Part shown: positions 49,898 through 59,099 of the stretch, piece by piece | Numbering within the stretch: the first letter of the stretch is position 1 | How the letters are laid out: each line of letters opens with the position of its first letter | Origin: Desulfovibrio intestinalis | Lineage (GTDB): Bacteria; Desulfobacterota; Desulfovibrionia; Desulfovibrionales; Desulfovibrionaceae | Assembly: GCF_014202345.1 (NCBI RefSeq) | Contig: NZ_JACHGO010000002.1 | Location: 124,001-188,000, forward strand | DNA length: 64,000 nt | Direction of reading: 5' to 3' | The notes under the pieces: generated by a model | What the model was told of the DNA's origin: nothing | Databases searched by the model: none | What the model saw: the letters and a program-made list of their open reading frames with translations, nothing else | Made by a program: the position numbers and the translations under genes

Positions 49898-50971
49898 CTA
49901 ATGTAAAAGAGAAATTGTAGCACCATCGTCGCCCAATGGGAAGACCCCGCACTGGGGGGCCGACGGTGAGGCCAGTGTGGCGCCACAGTCAATGGGTTCA
50001 GGCAGGGAGCGCAGGGCACGTTGGCCTGTCCAGGCAGGCAAGCTGGTAAACGCCTGGCTTTCGGGCAGAACCATCCGCAGCGCGTGCAGATACAGCGCAG
50101 TTCCTGGTCGGCCAGTGCCGTATTTGGCGTCGCCAAGCACTGGGTACCCCAGATTTGAAAGCTGGGCGCGTATCTGATGCGTGCGGCCTGTAAGAAGACG
50201 AATCTGCACGAGGCTTGCTCCGTCTTCAACCTGTATGGGCCGTACCAGACAAAGCGCTTCTTTGCCTTCGGGGGCGTCTGCGCTTACAGCGCACATTTTT
50301 TCGAAGCCGCGCACGCTGTCCTTACGCAAAAAATGCCGCACAAGGCAGGTTTCTTCATGGGGCCAGCGGCCTGTAATCCAGGCCACGTACTCCTTGACCA
50401 TGTGCTGCCCGCGCAGGGCACGCTGGGCTTCATCCAGGGCTGCGTAAGAGGCGGCCACAAGCAGAATGCCAGAAGTTTCCCTGTCCAGCCTGTGTACAGG
50501 GGTGGGCATAAAGCTTGCTTCTGAAAAATGCTGTGCCAGCCGTGTTGTCAGGCTGTCTTCGTGCCCGGTACCGGGATGGGTAGGCAGCCCTGCGGGCTTG
50601 TCAAAGGCCCACAGGTAGCCGCTGGTGCCCACAAGAGGAGGCAGAGGCGGCGCGCTTGCAGGGTCTTTATCACTGCGTGCTTCGCGTACGGGTTCAGGCA
50701 GCGCCGAGTCGCACTGCGCGGACATCCTTATGGCAAAGGGGGGCAGGCGAACAGTATCGCCAGCCTGTACGCGAGAAAAAGGTTTGCATCGGCCACCGTT
50801 TATCCTCACCTGACCAGTGCGCACCCAGCGGTGCAACATGGCTTGAGGGAGATTAAGACGGCGCTGCAAAAACTGTAGTAACTTTTGGCCGCTCTCGGTC
50901 TCCTGCACAACGGGGCATTCAGTTGCGGGAGAGTCCACGGCCAGAGTAGGGGGAGGGTTATCGTCCGACAT
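49898..50971 (-). CDS. RluA-family pseudouridine synthase
   Basis: 357 residues from ATG 50971 (MSDDNPPPTLAVDSPATE); in-frame starts at 51022 and 51049 are possible, none with a ribosome site. S4-like RNA-binding region (~45-100; LLQFLQRRLNLPQAMLHRWV) then the catalytic domain with the essential Asp in VHRLDRETSGILLVA, and RLLTGRTHQIRAQLSNLGYP. Isomerises specific uridines in rRNA or tRNA; the target cannot be assigned (RluC/RluD-type). Directly behind the GGDEF gene, whose end may overlap longer starts. Confidence 0.9.
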   Translation of the reverse strand: MSDDNPPPTLAVDSPATECPVVQETESGQKLLQFLQRRLNLPQAMLHRWVRTGQVRINGGRCKPFSRVQAGDTVRLPPFAIRMSAQCDSALPEPVREARSDKDPASAPPLPPLVGTSGYLWAFDKPAGLPTHPGTGHEDSLTTRLAQHFSEASFMPTPVHRLDRETSGILLVAASYAALDEAQRALRGQHMVKEYVAWITGRWPHEETCLVRHFLRKDSVRGFEKMCAVSADAPEGKEALCLVRPIQVEDGASLVQIRLLTGRTHQIRAQLSNLGYPVLGDAKYGTGRPGTALYLHALRMVLPESQAFTSLPAWTGQRALRSLPEPIDCGATLASPSAPQCGVFPLGDDGATISLLH

Positions 50972-51026
50972 GGACACACTTTGTCGCAAAGCACAGCCCG
51001 CGTCAAGGGGCATGCTTTGCATGGGG

Positions 51027-52391
51027 TTACATATAGCGGGCGTCTTCAAGCTGTACGGTTTTATCTGTGTGCATTTCTATCCAGTTTTTGATGTGAGCGC
51101 GCCAGGACGCGCGTCCTAGGTGTTTCACCCGCAGCATGTCCCGGTCAGCGGTAACCAGAAGATCAGCCAACGACGTTTCCATATCTTCGGCGCAGGCGCT
51201 GCCGATGGACATGCGTATCGGAATATTATCCGGGTCGGTATTATACTCCTCAAAGGCTTTATTAATACGTTCAATGGCAACCGTAAGTTGCTCTGGCAGG
51301 CATTCCGGCAATATGGCGACGAATTCGTCACCGCCCATGCGGGCGATACAGTCAACGGCGCAAAGGCTGTGGCGCAAAATAAGCGCTGCCTGGCAGAGCA
51401 TTTTGCTGCCTTCGGGATGCCCCAGATGGTCGTTAACCAGCTTGAGACCGTCCATATCGCAGAAGATGATGCTGACTGGGCGCACTTTTTGCTGCTCCAG
51501 CCTCTCTACTGTCATTCCGTAGTAGGCGCGACTGCGCAGGCCGGTAAGGGCATCATTACGCACCAGGTCTTCAAGCCTTGCGCGGTCGCCCTGACTGGCG
51601 CTCACATCTGTATGCAGTCCCACAAGGCGGGTGGCCTTCCCACTGGCGTCCCGATGGGTGACATAGCCCCGGCTTAGAATCCAGGCCCATGCGCCGTCGC
51701 CACGAAGCATCCGGTAGGTACATTCGAAGTTGTCGCCATATGCGGCGGTTTGGATGATTTTCATCTGCTCGGAAATGATATTTTCAAAATCATCAGGGTG
51801 AACTTTGCTGATCCAGGATTCTGCCACATGAGGAAACGCGTCATTATCATATCCCAACATTGAAAAGTAACGCGGGCTGAAATAGATGGCATTGGTGCTG
51901 GTGTCCCAATCCCATAGTCCGTCACTTGCAGCGTTGAGGGCCAGTAGCAGGCGGCTGGCATCAGTAAAAGAATCTGCAGTTTGAGTCTGCGGGGGGGCGT
52001 CCATAACAGGTACAACGACGGGGCCGAATGTTTGTTTGTCAATGACGGTCAGGCTACCCACCAAAATAGAACCACGGCCAAAAATATCGCGCTGTAAAAC
52101 CAGCATTTGCGCACGCACCATAAGATTGTCTAACGGGTAAATAAGCTCCAGGTGCGGGCCTTGTGAGCCATTGAGAACTTTTTCTACTGATTCGAGATAT
52201 GAGGACAATCCCTCCAGGGGGCAGTGGGTCAAAAATTCTTTCATGCTGTGGGGGATATTGTCTTGAAGCCGCAGCTGGGTGACAGCTCCAGAGCTCAAAA
52301 AAAGTCTGTCTGACGGGATATGCCATTCCCACACAGGATCGCGGGTTTCAATTTGTATGAATTGGGCGAAAAGACTCGACTGTTTGGGCAT
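51027..52391 (-). CDS. PAS-GGDEF diguanylate cyclase
   Basis: 454 residues, start ATG 52391 with AAAGG upstream. No membrane span, so cytoplasmic. An N-terminal PAS-like segment (~15-120), a clear PAS/PAC domain (~145-275; LNAASDGLWDWDTSTNAIYF, then TYRMLRGDGAWAWIL) and a GGDEF domain (~285-430; NDALTGLRSRAYYG, IIFCDMDGLKLVNDHLGHPE, RMGGDEFVAILPE). The catalytic motif is intact, so c-di-GMP synthesis is expected. The product-inhibition site RxxD five residues before is replaced by CAVD, so feedback inhibition may be absent. Confidence 0.92.
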   Translation of the reverse strand: MPKQSSLFAQFIQIETRDPVWEWHIPSDRLFLSSGAVTQLRLQDNIPHSMKEFLTHCPLEGLSSYLESVEKVLNGSQGPHLELIYPLDNLMVRAQMLVLQRDIFGRGSILVGSLTVIDKQTFGPVVVPVMDAPPQTQTADSFTDASRLLLALNAASDGLWDWDTSTNAIYFSPRYFSMLGYDNDAFPHVAESWISKVHPDDFENIISEQMKIIQTAAYGDNFECTYRMLRGDGAWAWILSRGYVTHRDASGKATRLVGLHTDVSASQGDRARLEDLVRNDALTGLRSRAYYGMTVERLEQQKVRPVSIIFCDMDGLKLVNDHLGHPEGSKMLCQAALILRHSLCAVDCIARMGGDEFVAILPECLPEQLTVAIERINKAFEEYNTDPDNIPIRMSIGSACAEDMETSLADLLVTADRDMLRVKHLGRASWRAHIKNWIEMHTDKTVQLEDARYM

Positions 52392-52538
52392 AAAAGGCCT
52401 TTTTTTGATTTTTGGTCAAAAAAATTAATATGTTGAAAAGATATGGCAAATGGCAGGCGAAGAATACTTTTTGGAATATGTGCAAATTACATTATTGGGT
52501 AAATACGGTTAAAAAATACCCTGTATAAAGGTAAAAAT

Positions 52539-52562
52539 CTAGTACTAGTTACCAACATTGGT
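52539..52562. promoter_or_regulatory. Adjacent palindromes upstream of GGDEF gene
   Basis: CTAGTACTAG is a perfect ten-base palindrome, followed after TT by ACCAACATTGGT. Both lie in AT-rich DNA about 150-170 bases before the GGDEF start. Operator role is a guess. Confidence 0.3.
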
Positions 52563-52786
52563 GTTGAGGTGATTTTTTTTAACTTATTAGATTAGTTAGG
52601 GTGTCCCAGGTATGGAATGATTATGCCATTGCCGCATCTGCCGCTCAGATTGAGATGGAAATTAGTATTCTATTACGGCATCGTGTTAATAGAATATTTT
52701 AGCAACGCTGATATGCGTATTAGAGTTAATTTATTGATAAACTGAGAGCGGTCGGTGTTGGGGTATAGTCCTGCCAGCAGTTATAG

Positions 52787-52817
52787 AAAAAACACCTCGT
52801 TGGGAGAGGTGTTTTTT
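52787..52817. terminator. Terminator of the nickel transport operon
   Basis: Perfect 12-bp stem AAAAAACACCTC / GAGGTGTTTTTT with a seven-base loop. On the minus strand it ends in a T run, 48 bases past the last transporter gene. Symmetric, so could act both ways. Confidence 0.9.
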
Positions 52818-52865
52818 TATGGAGTTCTCTTAACCGTATGTCAGTGCAGAAATCTTGATGTCAGG

Positions 52866-53597
52866 TCAATGGGCGTGGGGTTCGTCGCCCAGAGGATGTG
52901 CATGTGCGTGGACATGGTTGAAACTGGGCGCGCAACCGTCAAGGCGGCCCTGCGACAAGGTCAGGTACGTTGAGGATACCTGGGCAAGAAAATCCCAATC
53001 GTGCGATATGGTTATGCGGGCTGTTGGAAGCTTTTGCAAAATATCAATGATGCGCTGCCGGGCTTCGTTGTCTAGTCCGTTGGTGGGCTCATCGAGCAGC
53101 AGGGCTTCGGGCCGCATGGCCAGTACTGCCGCCAGAGAAACCAGTTTTTTTTCGCCGCCGGAAAGCCTGTGGGTAAGCCTGTTTTCAAAGCCATCCAGAC
53201 CCAGTTCCTGCAATGTCTCCAGGGCGCGTTGCCGTGCTTCTTCAGGGGAAAGACCCAAATTGAGAGGGCCAAAGGCCACATCTTCCAGTACAGAAGGGAA
53301 GAACAACTGGTCCCCGGCATGTTGCAGCACAAAACCCACAGCGCAACGCAGGCTGTGAAAATCCTTATCGGTGTACATTTTCTGGCCATGAAAGCGCACG
53401 CAGCCCTGCTGGGGTTTTATCAGGCCCGTAATACAACGAAAAAGCGTTGTTTTTCCGCTGCCATTGGGGCCGTAGAAGCCAATGTGCTGACCGGGCATAA
53501 GGCTCAGGTCAACGCCCTGGAGCACGGGGCGAATGTTGCCGTCCCGCTCGTAGTGAAAATGGATGTTCTCAAGGCGGAAGATGTGCTTCGGTTCCAT
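52866..53597 (-). CDS. nikO: Nickel/cobalt ECF transporter ATPase (NikO/CbiO)
   Basis: 243 residues from ATG 53597 (MEPKHIFRLENIHFHYERDG); ATG 53609, overlapping the preceding gene, is equally possible. Walker A GPNGSGKTTLFRC, Q-loop VGFVLQHAGDQLFFPSVLED with the CbiO-type DxQxF region, signature LSGGEKKLVSLAAVL, Walker B ALLLDEPTNGLD. His-rich C-terminus (HVHAHAHPLGDEPHAH) could bind nickel. Energises the EcfT-like protein encoded upstream. Confidence 0.93.
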   Translation of the reverse strand: MEPKHIFRLENIHFHYERDGNIRPVLQGVDLSLMPGQHIGFYGPNGSGKTTLFRCITGLIKPQQGCVRFHGQKMYTDKDFHSLRCAVGFVLQHAGDQLFFPSVLEDVAFGPLNLGLSPEEARQRALETLQELGLDGFENRLTHRLSGGEKKLVSLAAVLAMRPEALLLDEPTNGLDNEARQRIIDILQKLPTARITISHDWDFLAQVSSTYLTLSQGRLDGCAPSFNHVHAHAHPLGDEPHAH

Positions 53598-53598
53598 A

Positions 53599-54363
53599 CT
53601 ACAGGCCATAAATTTTATCCCGGTGTTCCATAGCAATAAGCCCCGCAAGGCAAAGAAGCATCAGTAGAACAAAAAGGGCATCCGCAGGCCGTGCCTTGAA
53701 TACCGCTACCGTGCGGAACTGCCCTGAAAATCCGCGCAGCAGCATTGCCTCGCGCACTCTCTGCGAGCGTTCGTAACTGCGCACCAGCAAAAGCCCCAGG
53801 AGGGACGCCACCGTACGGTAGGTGTGCACGTTTGTGCGCGGGCGAAAGCCGCGCAGACGTGCGGCCACGCTCAAACTCTCCCATTGCTGGGCAATGTCGT
53901 ACACATGCCTGGCTGTAAACAGAAAAAGGAAAACCAGTTTGCGGGGGCAATGCAGGCATTCCAGGGCATGCCCTGCCGTTGGCGTGTTCATTGTGGCAAT
54001 CAGGGCCAGAAAAACGCAGACAATGGCGTTGGATTTGATGGTAACCAGCAAGGCCAGATGTAGGCCTTCGGCGCTCAGACTCACAATGCCCCAGCGGGCC
54101 ACTTCCTGACCCGGCATGGTCAGCGGGGTAACACACCACAGAAAGAGCGCAAAGATGTTTACTATGGCCAGGCGGTGCAGCAGAGGGCGCAGGGGCGGGC
54201 GCGCCAGGGCCAGCAGGCACAGGCCCAGACCCAGGCCAGCGAGGCTCGCGGCCACGTTCTGCAACAGCGAAAGGCAGAGGGCGGTCAGCCCCGCAACTGC
54301 CATGCGCGCGCGCGGGTCAATGTTCTGTATGACCGAAGGGCGAACAAAGGGTTGGTCAAGCAT
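53599..54363 (-). CDS. nikQ: Nickel/cobalt ECF transporter transmembrane protein (NikQ/CbiQ)
   Basis: 254 residues, five to six spans. Two Ala-Arg-Gly coupling motifs of EcfT proteins are visible, AARLRGF (~170) and AMLLRGF (~215), which contact the ATPase. N-terminus VIQNIDPRARMAVAGLTALC is the conserved CbiQ start. Eight bases separate it from the preceding gene. Confidence 0.92.
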   Translation of the reverse strand: MLDQPFVRPSVIQNIDPRARMAVAGLTALCLSLLQNVAASLAGLGLGLCLLALARPPLRPLLHRLAIVNIFALFLWCVTPLTMPGQEVARWGIVSLSAEGLHLALLVTIKSNAIVCVFLALIATMNTPTAGHALECLHCPRKLVFLFLFTARHVYDIAQQWESLSVAARLRGFRPRTNVHTYRTVASLLGLLLVRSYERSQRVREAMLLRGFSGQFRTVAVFKARPADALFVLLMLLCLAGLIAMEHRDKIYGL

Positions 54364-54371
54364 GCCGACTG

Positions 54372-55229
54372 TTAACGCCGCCGTGAGCGGAAGTAAAGGG
54401 CAAGCCCGGCCAATCCAACAAACCAGCCCATACCGCCTACAATTTCGCGCACGCCCGGGCCTTCTGTGCGCATTTCTGCCAGCTGGCGCCGCAGGGGGGA
54501 CAGGCGGGCGTCGAGCAGAGCGTTGAATTTTTCTGTCTGCGCGTTAAGGGCGGCATCAACAATGCTGCGTACTTCTTCCGCGCTGGCAGGGCCGGAGCCA
54601 GAAATTTGGGGGTCGGTTGCTGGCGCGCCCGAGTTTTTCAGCAGCAATGCTGGCTGACTGCTCTTTGCGTTTTCCGTTTTTGGGGAATGTACGTCTCCGG
54701 CATTCTGTGGCAGGGCTGGCGTTGGCCCGCCTGTTGCCTCGCCTGTTACTCCGGCAGCCGCGCTGGCTGTTGTGGTGGCAGGAGCCTGCGCCAACTCGGC
54801 TGCATCCATCTGCCATTCGTTTTGATGTCCTTCGCCCGCATTGATGCGTATACGCAGGCCGTGCTCTTTTCCTGCGGGCGGAATGTCAAAACGAAAAAGG
54901 CCTTCGGCATTGGTGCGGCCCTGAAGCAGTACTTTTTCGGTTGCAGCGTCATATACTGTGATGTCGCCGTTTTTGACGCTGTTGCCGCCGCTGAAACCAC
55001 ATTTGACAATAACCTGCGGCCCTTCGGTCCAGGCAAAGATATTGACCCTGTGGGCCATTGCCGGAACCTGAAAAAGAAGCAGCAAGGCCGTAGTGAGCAC
55101 AAGGATCACAAGTGACGTGGAAAGTGGAGCCAAAGCGCCAAGGCACGGCCGCGCCCCGAAACCGCAGGGCATGTCAGTGTGACAGCTTGTGCTGGCAGCG
55201 TGAGCGGAGGCGTGACGACAGTAGAACAT
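54372..55229 (-). CDS. nikL: NikL-like nickel transport accessory membrane protein
   Basis: 285 residues from ATG 55229 (MFYCRHASAHAASTSCHTDM), with AGGAG five bases upstream. A signal segment (ILVLTTALLLLFQVPAMA) would leave a mature N-terminus HRVNIF, an N-terminal His suited to metal binding. A beta-rich domain (~75-155) is followed by an Ala/Pro/Ser linker, a coiled segment and a C-terminal membrane anchor ending FRSRRR. This is the NikL layout that replaces CbiN in some nickel systems. N-terminal 30 residues before the signal are unusual. Confidence 0.78.
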   Translation of the reverse strand: MFYCRHASAHAASTSCHTDMPCGFGARPCLGALAPLSTSLVILVLTTALLLLFQVPAMAHRVNIFAWTEGPQVIVKCGFSGGNSVKNGDITVYDAATEKVLLQGRTNAEGLFRFDIPPAGKEHGLRIRINAGEGHQNEWQMDAAELAQAPATTTASAAAGVTGEATGGPTPALPQNAGDVHSPKTENAKSSQPALLLKNSGAPATDPQISGSGPASAEEVRSIVDAALNAQTEKFNALLDARLSPLRRQLAEMRTEGPGVREIVGGMGWFVGLAGLALYFRSRRR

Positions 55230-55252
55230 AAACGCTCCTGTTCTGGTGGCGC

Positions 55253-55885
55253 TCAGGCCGAATGTTGCGGGCATTGCGGGCAGGAAGGGTGCAACATTTC
55301 CGGGCGAACCCTGGCAATGAAACCCACAGTGAACATGGTTATAAGCCCTTCAACCAGCATCACGGGCAGGTGCGCGAGAAAAATGAGCCGCGCGGCTGTA
55401 AGAAAACCTTCGTCACTAAACGCCAAAGCCAGCGCCGTGAGCAAACCCGCGCCTAATACCCCTATGGCTCCTCCGCAAAAGGCCGCAGCTCTCAGTCCTT
55501 TCATACCGGGCCAAAGCCGGACAAGAAGGCGGAAAACATACCAGGCCACAAGGCCGGAAAAGCCCATGGTAAAGGTGTTAACCCCCAGAACTACGATTCC
55601 TCCGTACTGGAAAAGTAAAGCCTGCAGGGCCAGCGCCGATAAAATGGCAGGAAAGACAGCCCATCCAAGCAGAACGCCCAGAAGACCGTTGAGAATAAGG
55701 TGCGCGCTTGAGGGGCCTATGGGCACATGAATAAGGGATCCCACAAAAAAGGTTGCCGCAAGAATGGCCACGGTCATGAGTTGGTCGTAGTCCAGCTTGC
55801 GCAGGCCGATGGCCGTGCCAATGGCTGTCAGTGCGTACCCGGCGGCCAGAATGGGAGGGGACAGAACGCCTTCAGCGATATGCAT
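55253..55885 (-). CDS. nikM: Nickel/cobalt ECF transporter S component (NikM/CbiM)
   Basis: 210 residues starting MHIAEGVLSPPIL, where His2 is the conserved metal ligand of the family. About six to seven spans; HVPIGPSSAHLILNGLLGVL is the second conserved block, also with metal-binding His residues. It recognises Ni2+ or Co2+. Nickel is favoured because of the NikK/NikL partners and the hypAB genes in the window, and because no cobalamin genes are adjacent. Confidence 0.92.
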   Translation of the reverse strand: MHIAEGVLSPPILAAGYALTAIGTAIGLRKLDYDQLMTVAILAATFFVGSLIHVPIGPSSAHLILNGLLGVLLGWAVFPAILSALALQALLFQYGGIVVLGVNTFTMGFSGLVAWYVFRLLVRLWPGMKGLRAAAFCGGAIGVLGAGLLTALALAFSDEGFLTAARLIFLAHLPVMLVEGLITMFTVGFIARVRPEMLHPSCPQCPQHSA

Positions 55886-55945
55886 AGGTTATCCTTATAC
55901 CGGGCGGACACATGCGGAACATGCCGTCTGAACTTTTTGCAATCT

Positions 55946-55976
55946 GGCCCCATGCCGTGAACTGCGGCATGGGGCC
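55946..55976 (-). terminator. Hairpin between nikK and nikM
   Basis: Perfect 12-bp stem GGCCCCATGCCG / CGGCATGGGGCC with a seven-base loop in the 171-base gap. No T run after it on the minus strand; it may protect the nikK message or reduce read-through. Confidence 0.55.
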
Positions 55977-56056
55977 TTGGGGCAGACTTTGCTCACATTT
56001 TCTATCATATCCTGTGGATACCAGAGCTGCAAGCGCCTGACGGAACTGAAAGCAGT

Positions 56057-56827
56057 TTATTTTACGCGGGGCGCGGCAAAGTTGACCCAAATTACGGCGC
56101 CCAGTTCAACGGATTTGGCCTCACCCTGATGATCCATCTTTTCCTCGGCTGTATTCAGGGCAGCGAAGCCCCACCAGCCAGCCCACGGCACACCATAAGT
56201 AAACACGCCGTTCTGGTCGGCCTTGACGACCTGTGTGACATAAAATTCGTTGGGCGCGGTGTGTCCCTTGCCTTTGTTGTAGCTTTCTATTTCTACCTCT
56301 GCACCGGGCACGGGCTTGCCGTCCAGCAAGACCTGACCTTGAAAAACGTTGCCCGAATAATTGGCAAAGGGACGGGTGAGCGGAACGATTTCTGTCTTGA
56401 GGCCCAAGGGCTGGCCCCAGCCTTCTTCTTCGCCAAAGGCCGCAACCACTGTCTTGGTGTAGTGGATGATGTAGCAGTCTTCGGCAGGTTCAAAATAAGG
56501 CTGCGGTTCCACGGCAAACTGATACACACCGGGTTTCTTGATGGTGTAGGATGCTGTCCAGGCTTTGTTGCCCAGAATGGTTGCGGGCTTGAGAAGGCTT
56601 TTGAGATCTTCGGCTGCGCCGTCATGAGTCACGGTAAAAGCCTTGGGTTCCACCATGGGCATGCCTTGCAGTTCCATTGGATGCGCAAAGGCAATATCAA
56701 GCTTCAAGGGGGATTCTTTTTTATCCGTGATGGTGGGAGTGGAAGGAATGACCATGCCAAAATGGGCCTGGGCCTGGGTTCCCCAAAGCAGTGCAAGGGC
56801 CATACACACGCAGCAGAATTTCCACAT
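56057..56827 (-). CDS. nikK: DUF4198 periplasmic nickel-uptake protein (NikK-like)
   Basis: 256 residues from ATG 56827 ([20 protein letters not shown]), AAGGA upstream. Signal cleavage after AQA leaves [14 protein letters not shown], again an N-terminal His. The mature protein is the DUF4198/NikK type: [57 protein letters not shown]. Thought to deliver nickel to the NikMLQO complex in the periplasm. First gene of the cluster. A GTAACAC half-site of the NikR type lies upstream at 56898-56904. Confidence 0.85.
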   Translation of the reverse strand: MWKFCCVCMALALLWGTQAQAHFGMVIPSTPTITDKKESPLKLDIAFAHPMELQGMPMVEPKAFTVTHDGAAEDLKSLLKPATILGNKAWTASYTIKKPGVYQFAVEPQPYFEPAEDCYIIHYTKTVVAAFGEEEGWGQPLGLKTEIVPLTRPFANYSGNVFQGQVLLDGKPVPGAEVEIESYNKGKGHTAPNEFYVTQVVKADQNGVFTYGVPWAGWWGFAALNTAEEKMDHQGEAKSVELGAVIWVNFAAPRVK

Positions 56828-57325
56828 AATTGCATCCTTCCGTTGAATTTTTCGGCCTTGGATAAAGTTTGGCGGCATCGTGACGCTTCATCTTTAGTAA
56901 CACAAAAAAATAAAAAGTAGCAAGAAGATTGTATGTACGGGCTCGGCAGCGGGGTGCCTTCCCTGTGCTCCTGACATTTGCCCTTTTGGTGTGGCACACA
57001 CGTGGCTGATTGCTCTTTTTATGCAAGGTGGATATGGATATTTGTGATATTTTTATTGTCATGCCTCTTCTTGTTTATGGAAAATGGTAATATTGCAGGC
57101 ATAAAGCGAAGACTGTATGCACTGCCGAAATGGAGTCCCTTGTTTTTGTAATGAATGTCTGTTTCGTATCTCATGTCTTTCGGCCACATATCCAAGCAGA
57201 ATTGCGAGGTGCGCGTCAGTATTCAGCAATAGCGCATACGGCAAAGTAACGGTGCCATTACCTTGCAGGCTGTAGCTGGTCCGGCAGAGCACCACACGGG
57301 TGGTCACAAAAATAAGGGAGCAAAC
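56828..57325. other. Intergenic region nikK / glycosyltransferase
   Basis: About 500 bases between divergent genes. On the minus strand GTGTTAC (56904-56898) is followed ten bases on by the degenerate GCGTCAC, a possible NikR-like site with unusual spacing. No gene recognised. Confidence 0.5.
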
Positions 57326-58294
57326 GTGTCTTCTCCTCTGGTGAATATAACTATTCCCGTATTTCACAGGCCTCTGTTTACACAAAAGACCATTCTTGCT
57401 CTGCGTAAAACCAGCTCTGCTATTCCGTATACGGTGACTGTTGTAGACAATGGCAGCTCACCGGAACTGCGAGAACGCCTGCGGCAGTTCAAATCTGACG
57501 GAATTATCGACAATCTCTTTCTTCTGCCAGAAAATATGGGCATATCATGCGCTTGTAATATAGGCTGGGATGCCGTGGACGCCCCCTATTACCTGAAGCT
57601 GGACAATGATGTATGCGTAAAGGGGCCAGATTGGCTGGAAAGGCTCTTCTCCTTGTGGCAACACGGTAAACCGCTTTCTACTCTTGGCCCCAGCCACACT
57701 GTTGAACAGATGCACATGAACCCCGGGGGAATAGAGACGCCTGACGGACGGCTGGGTATTTGCTTCAGTAACCTGCAAGGTCAGTGCATGCTGGTTCCCA
57801 AGACCGTGTCGGATGTTCTTGGCGTCTGGAATGAAGATTACGGGCTTTATGGCGCGGAAGACGGCGACTACGGTGTGCGTATGAACTGCGCTGACTTGCC
57901 TCAGTACTACTACCATTCCGCATCCTATTTTACTGATCTTGGCTTTAACAGCGCCACGGGTTATGAGAAAATCGGCCTGGATAAACGGCAGGAGTATACC
58001 GAACTTTTTGCGCCCCAAAAAGGTGGCATGGGACTTTTCAACGTAAACAGTTTTTTGTTTCAAATGTGCATTCGATTCTGGAAAGTGCCCAGGCGTTACC
58101 GGGTGTTGGATGTAAATGAAGATCATGAAGTCACGGTTGAGGAAGATCCGTCCTATACGCCAGTACGAAAGGCCCTCGCACGTAGTAAGCAGTTGCTGGA
58201 TAGAAGAAGAGCAAGATATGGAAAAGACGGTACATATGATGAAAAATTCGTCGTGTACCTTAAAAAAATATGGCAAGACTGCGGCCACGGGTAA
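57326..58294 (+). CDS. Family 2 glycosyltransferase
   Basis: 322 residues from GTG 57326, with AAGGGAG five bases upstream; the frame extends to 57263 without a better start. GT-A fold: VNITIPVFHRPLFTQKTILA, VVDNGSSPELRERLRQFKSD, LPENMGISCACNIGW and the metal-binding YYLKLDNDVCV (DxD-like DND). Later NEDYGLYGAEDGDYGVRMN resembles the acceptor-side region. Transfers a sugar to an unknown acceptor, maybe in surface glycan synthesis. It stands alone. Confidence 0.87.
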   Translation: MSSPLVNITIPVFHRPLFTQKTILALRKTSSAIPYTVTVVDNGSSPELRERLRQFKSDGIIDNLFLLPENMGISCACNIGWDAVDAPYYLKLDNDVCVKGPDWLERLFSLWQHGKPLSTLGPSHTVEQMHMNPGGIETPDGRLGICFSNLQGQCMLVPKTVSDVLGVWNEDYGLYGAEDGDYGVRMNCADLPQYYYHSASYFTDLGFNSATGYEKIGLDKRQEYTELFAPQKGGMGLFNVNSFLFQMCIRFWKVPRRYRVLDVNEDHEVTVEEDPSYTPVRKALARSKQLLDRRRARYGKDGTYDEKFVVYLKKIWQDCGHG

Positions 58295-58316
58295 TATTGC
58301 TGCATTTTCAGAACAC

Positions 58317-58350
58317 AAAAGCGGCCATTCCTTGAGGGATGGCCGCTTTT
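58317..58350. terminator. Bidirectional terminator
   Basis: AAAAGCGGCCAT / ATGGCCGCTTTT stem of twelve pairs, T run on both strands, between convergent genes ending at 58294 (+) and 58372 (-). Confidence 0.92.
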
Positions 58351-58371
58351 TATCAAAAAGGTTGATTTTTC

Positions 58372-58827
58372 TTATTTGGGCAGCAAGGCAGGAAAATCTG
58401 CGCTTTTAACATGCTTTTTCACAAAAGCAGAAGCCGATTTGCGATCCCCAGCCATGACGGTGATCATGAACACGTCACCCTGTGAGGCCACATAGGCCTG
58501 ACTGGTGATGTCCTGCTGCGCAAAGGTGAATGTGTATTGACCGTTTTTTTCTACCGGGGGTTTGGCCGCCTTGAACTGTTTGGCGAACATATCCGCGATG
58601 GTTTTGGTGTCAGCACCGCTGTTGGGGCCGATTACAAAAGTAACGGAGGCATCCCCGGCGGAATTGGCGAAGATGGCGCTGGTGGTGCCCTGATTTTCAG
58701 TGGGAGGCATGATGACCTTCCAGCCTTCGGGCACATTGACAGTGAAATATTTGGTGTTCAGCTCTTCCGCAAGAGCTGGCATGGCCAGAAGCATAACAAA
58801 CACGAAGGCCACAAGCTTTTTCAACAT
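58372..58827 (-). CDS. Exported DcrB-like protein, paralogue 2
   Basis: 151 residues, ATG 58827 with GAGGAGAA upstream. Signal peptide MLKKLVAFVFVMLLAMPALA. Mature EELNTKYFTVNVPEGWKVI resembles paralogue 1 at 37608-38105, as do the segments QYTFTFAQQDITSQAYV versus WEFTFEQQGVKGYGI. Periplasmic, function unknown. Its own promoter and terminator. Confidence 0.78.
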   Translation of the reverse strand: MLKKLVAFVFVMLLAMPALAEELNTKYFTVNVPEGWKVIMPPTENQGTTSAIFANSAGDASVTFVIGPNSGADTKTIADMFAKQFKAAKPPVEKNGQYTFTFAQQDITSQAYVASQGDVFMITVMAGDRKSASAFVKKHVKSADFPALLPK

Positions 58828-59099
58828 GAAAGTTCTCCTCAGAGGGGTGCGCAGTATACGCTATGGTGCGCCGCATTTATAGGCAAAACATTTTGCTCTG
58901 TGCGGGCATGACGCCAACTTTGTCAACTTTATGCAATGACCATAAAAAAGACAATGGATTTCGGCGCGGCCCGGGCAACATGCACGTATTTTAGGCAAAG
59001 CCGATAGCCAATCGTAAGCGTGCATCCGCTCAAGACAACGCGAAAAAAGCCCCCATGCGCTTGTCATGAGGGCCCTTGTGAGGAGGCTTTGTTCTATTG

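Larger units (their letters stand above)
52392..52865. other. AT-rich intergenic region upstream of the GGDEF gene
   Basis: 474 bases with no gene. It contains the palindromes CTAGTACTAG (52539-52548) and ACCAA-CA-TTGGT (52551-52562) about 150 bases before the GGDEF start, and the nickel-operon terminator at 52787-52817. Confidence 0.6.

Noticed and set aside
52755-52973. 72-codon frame over the nickel-operon terminator
   Set aside because: Starts at and contains the hairpin, and overlaps the end of nikO in antisense.
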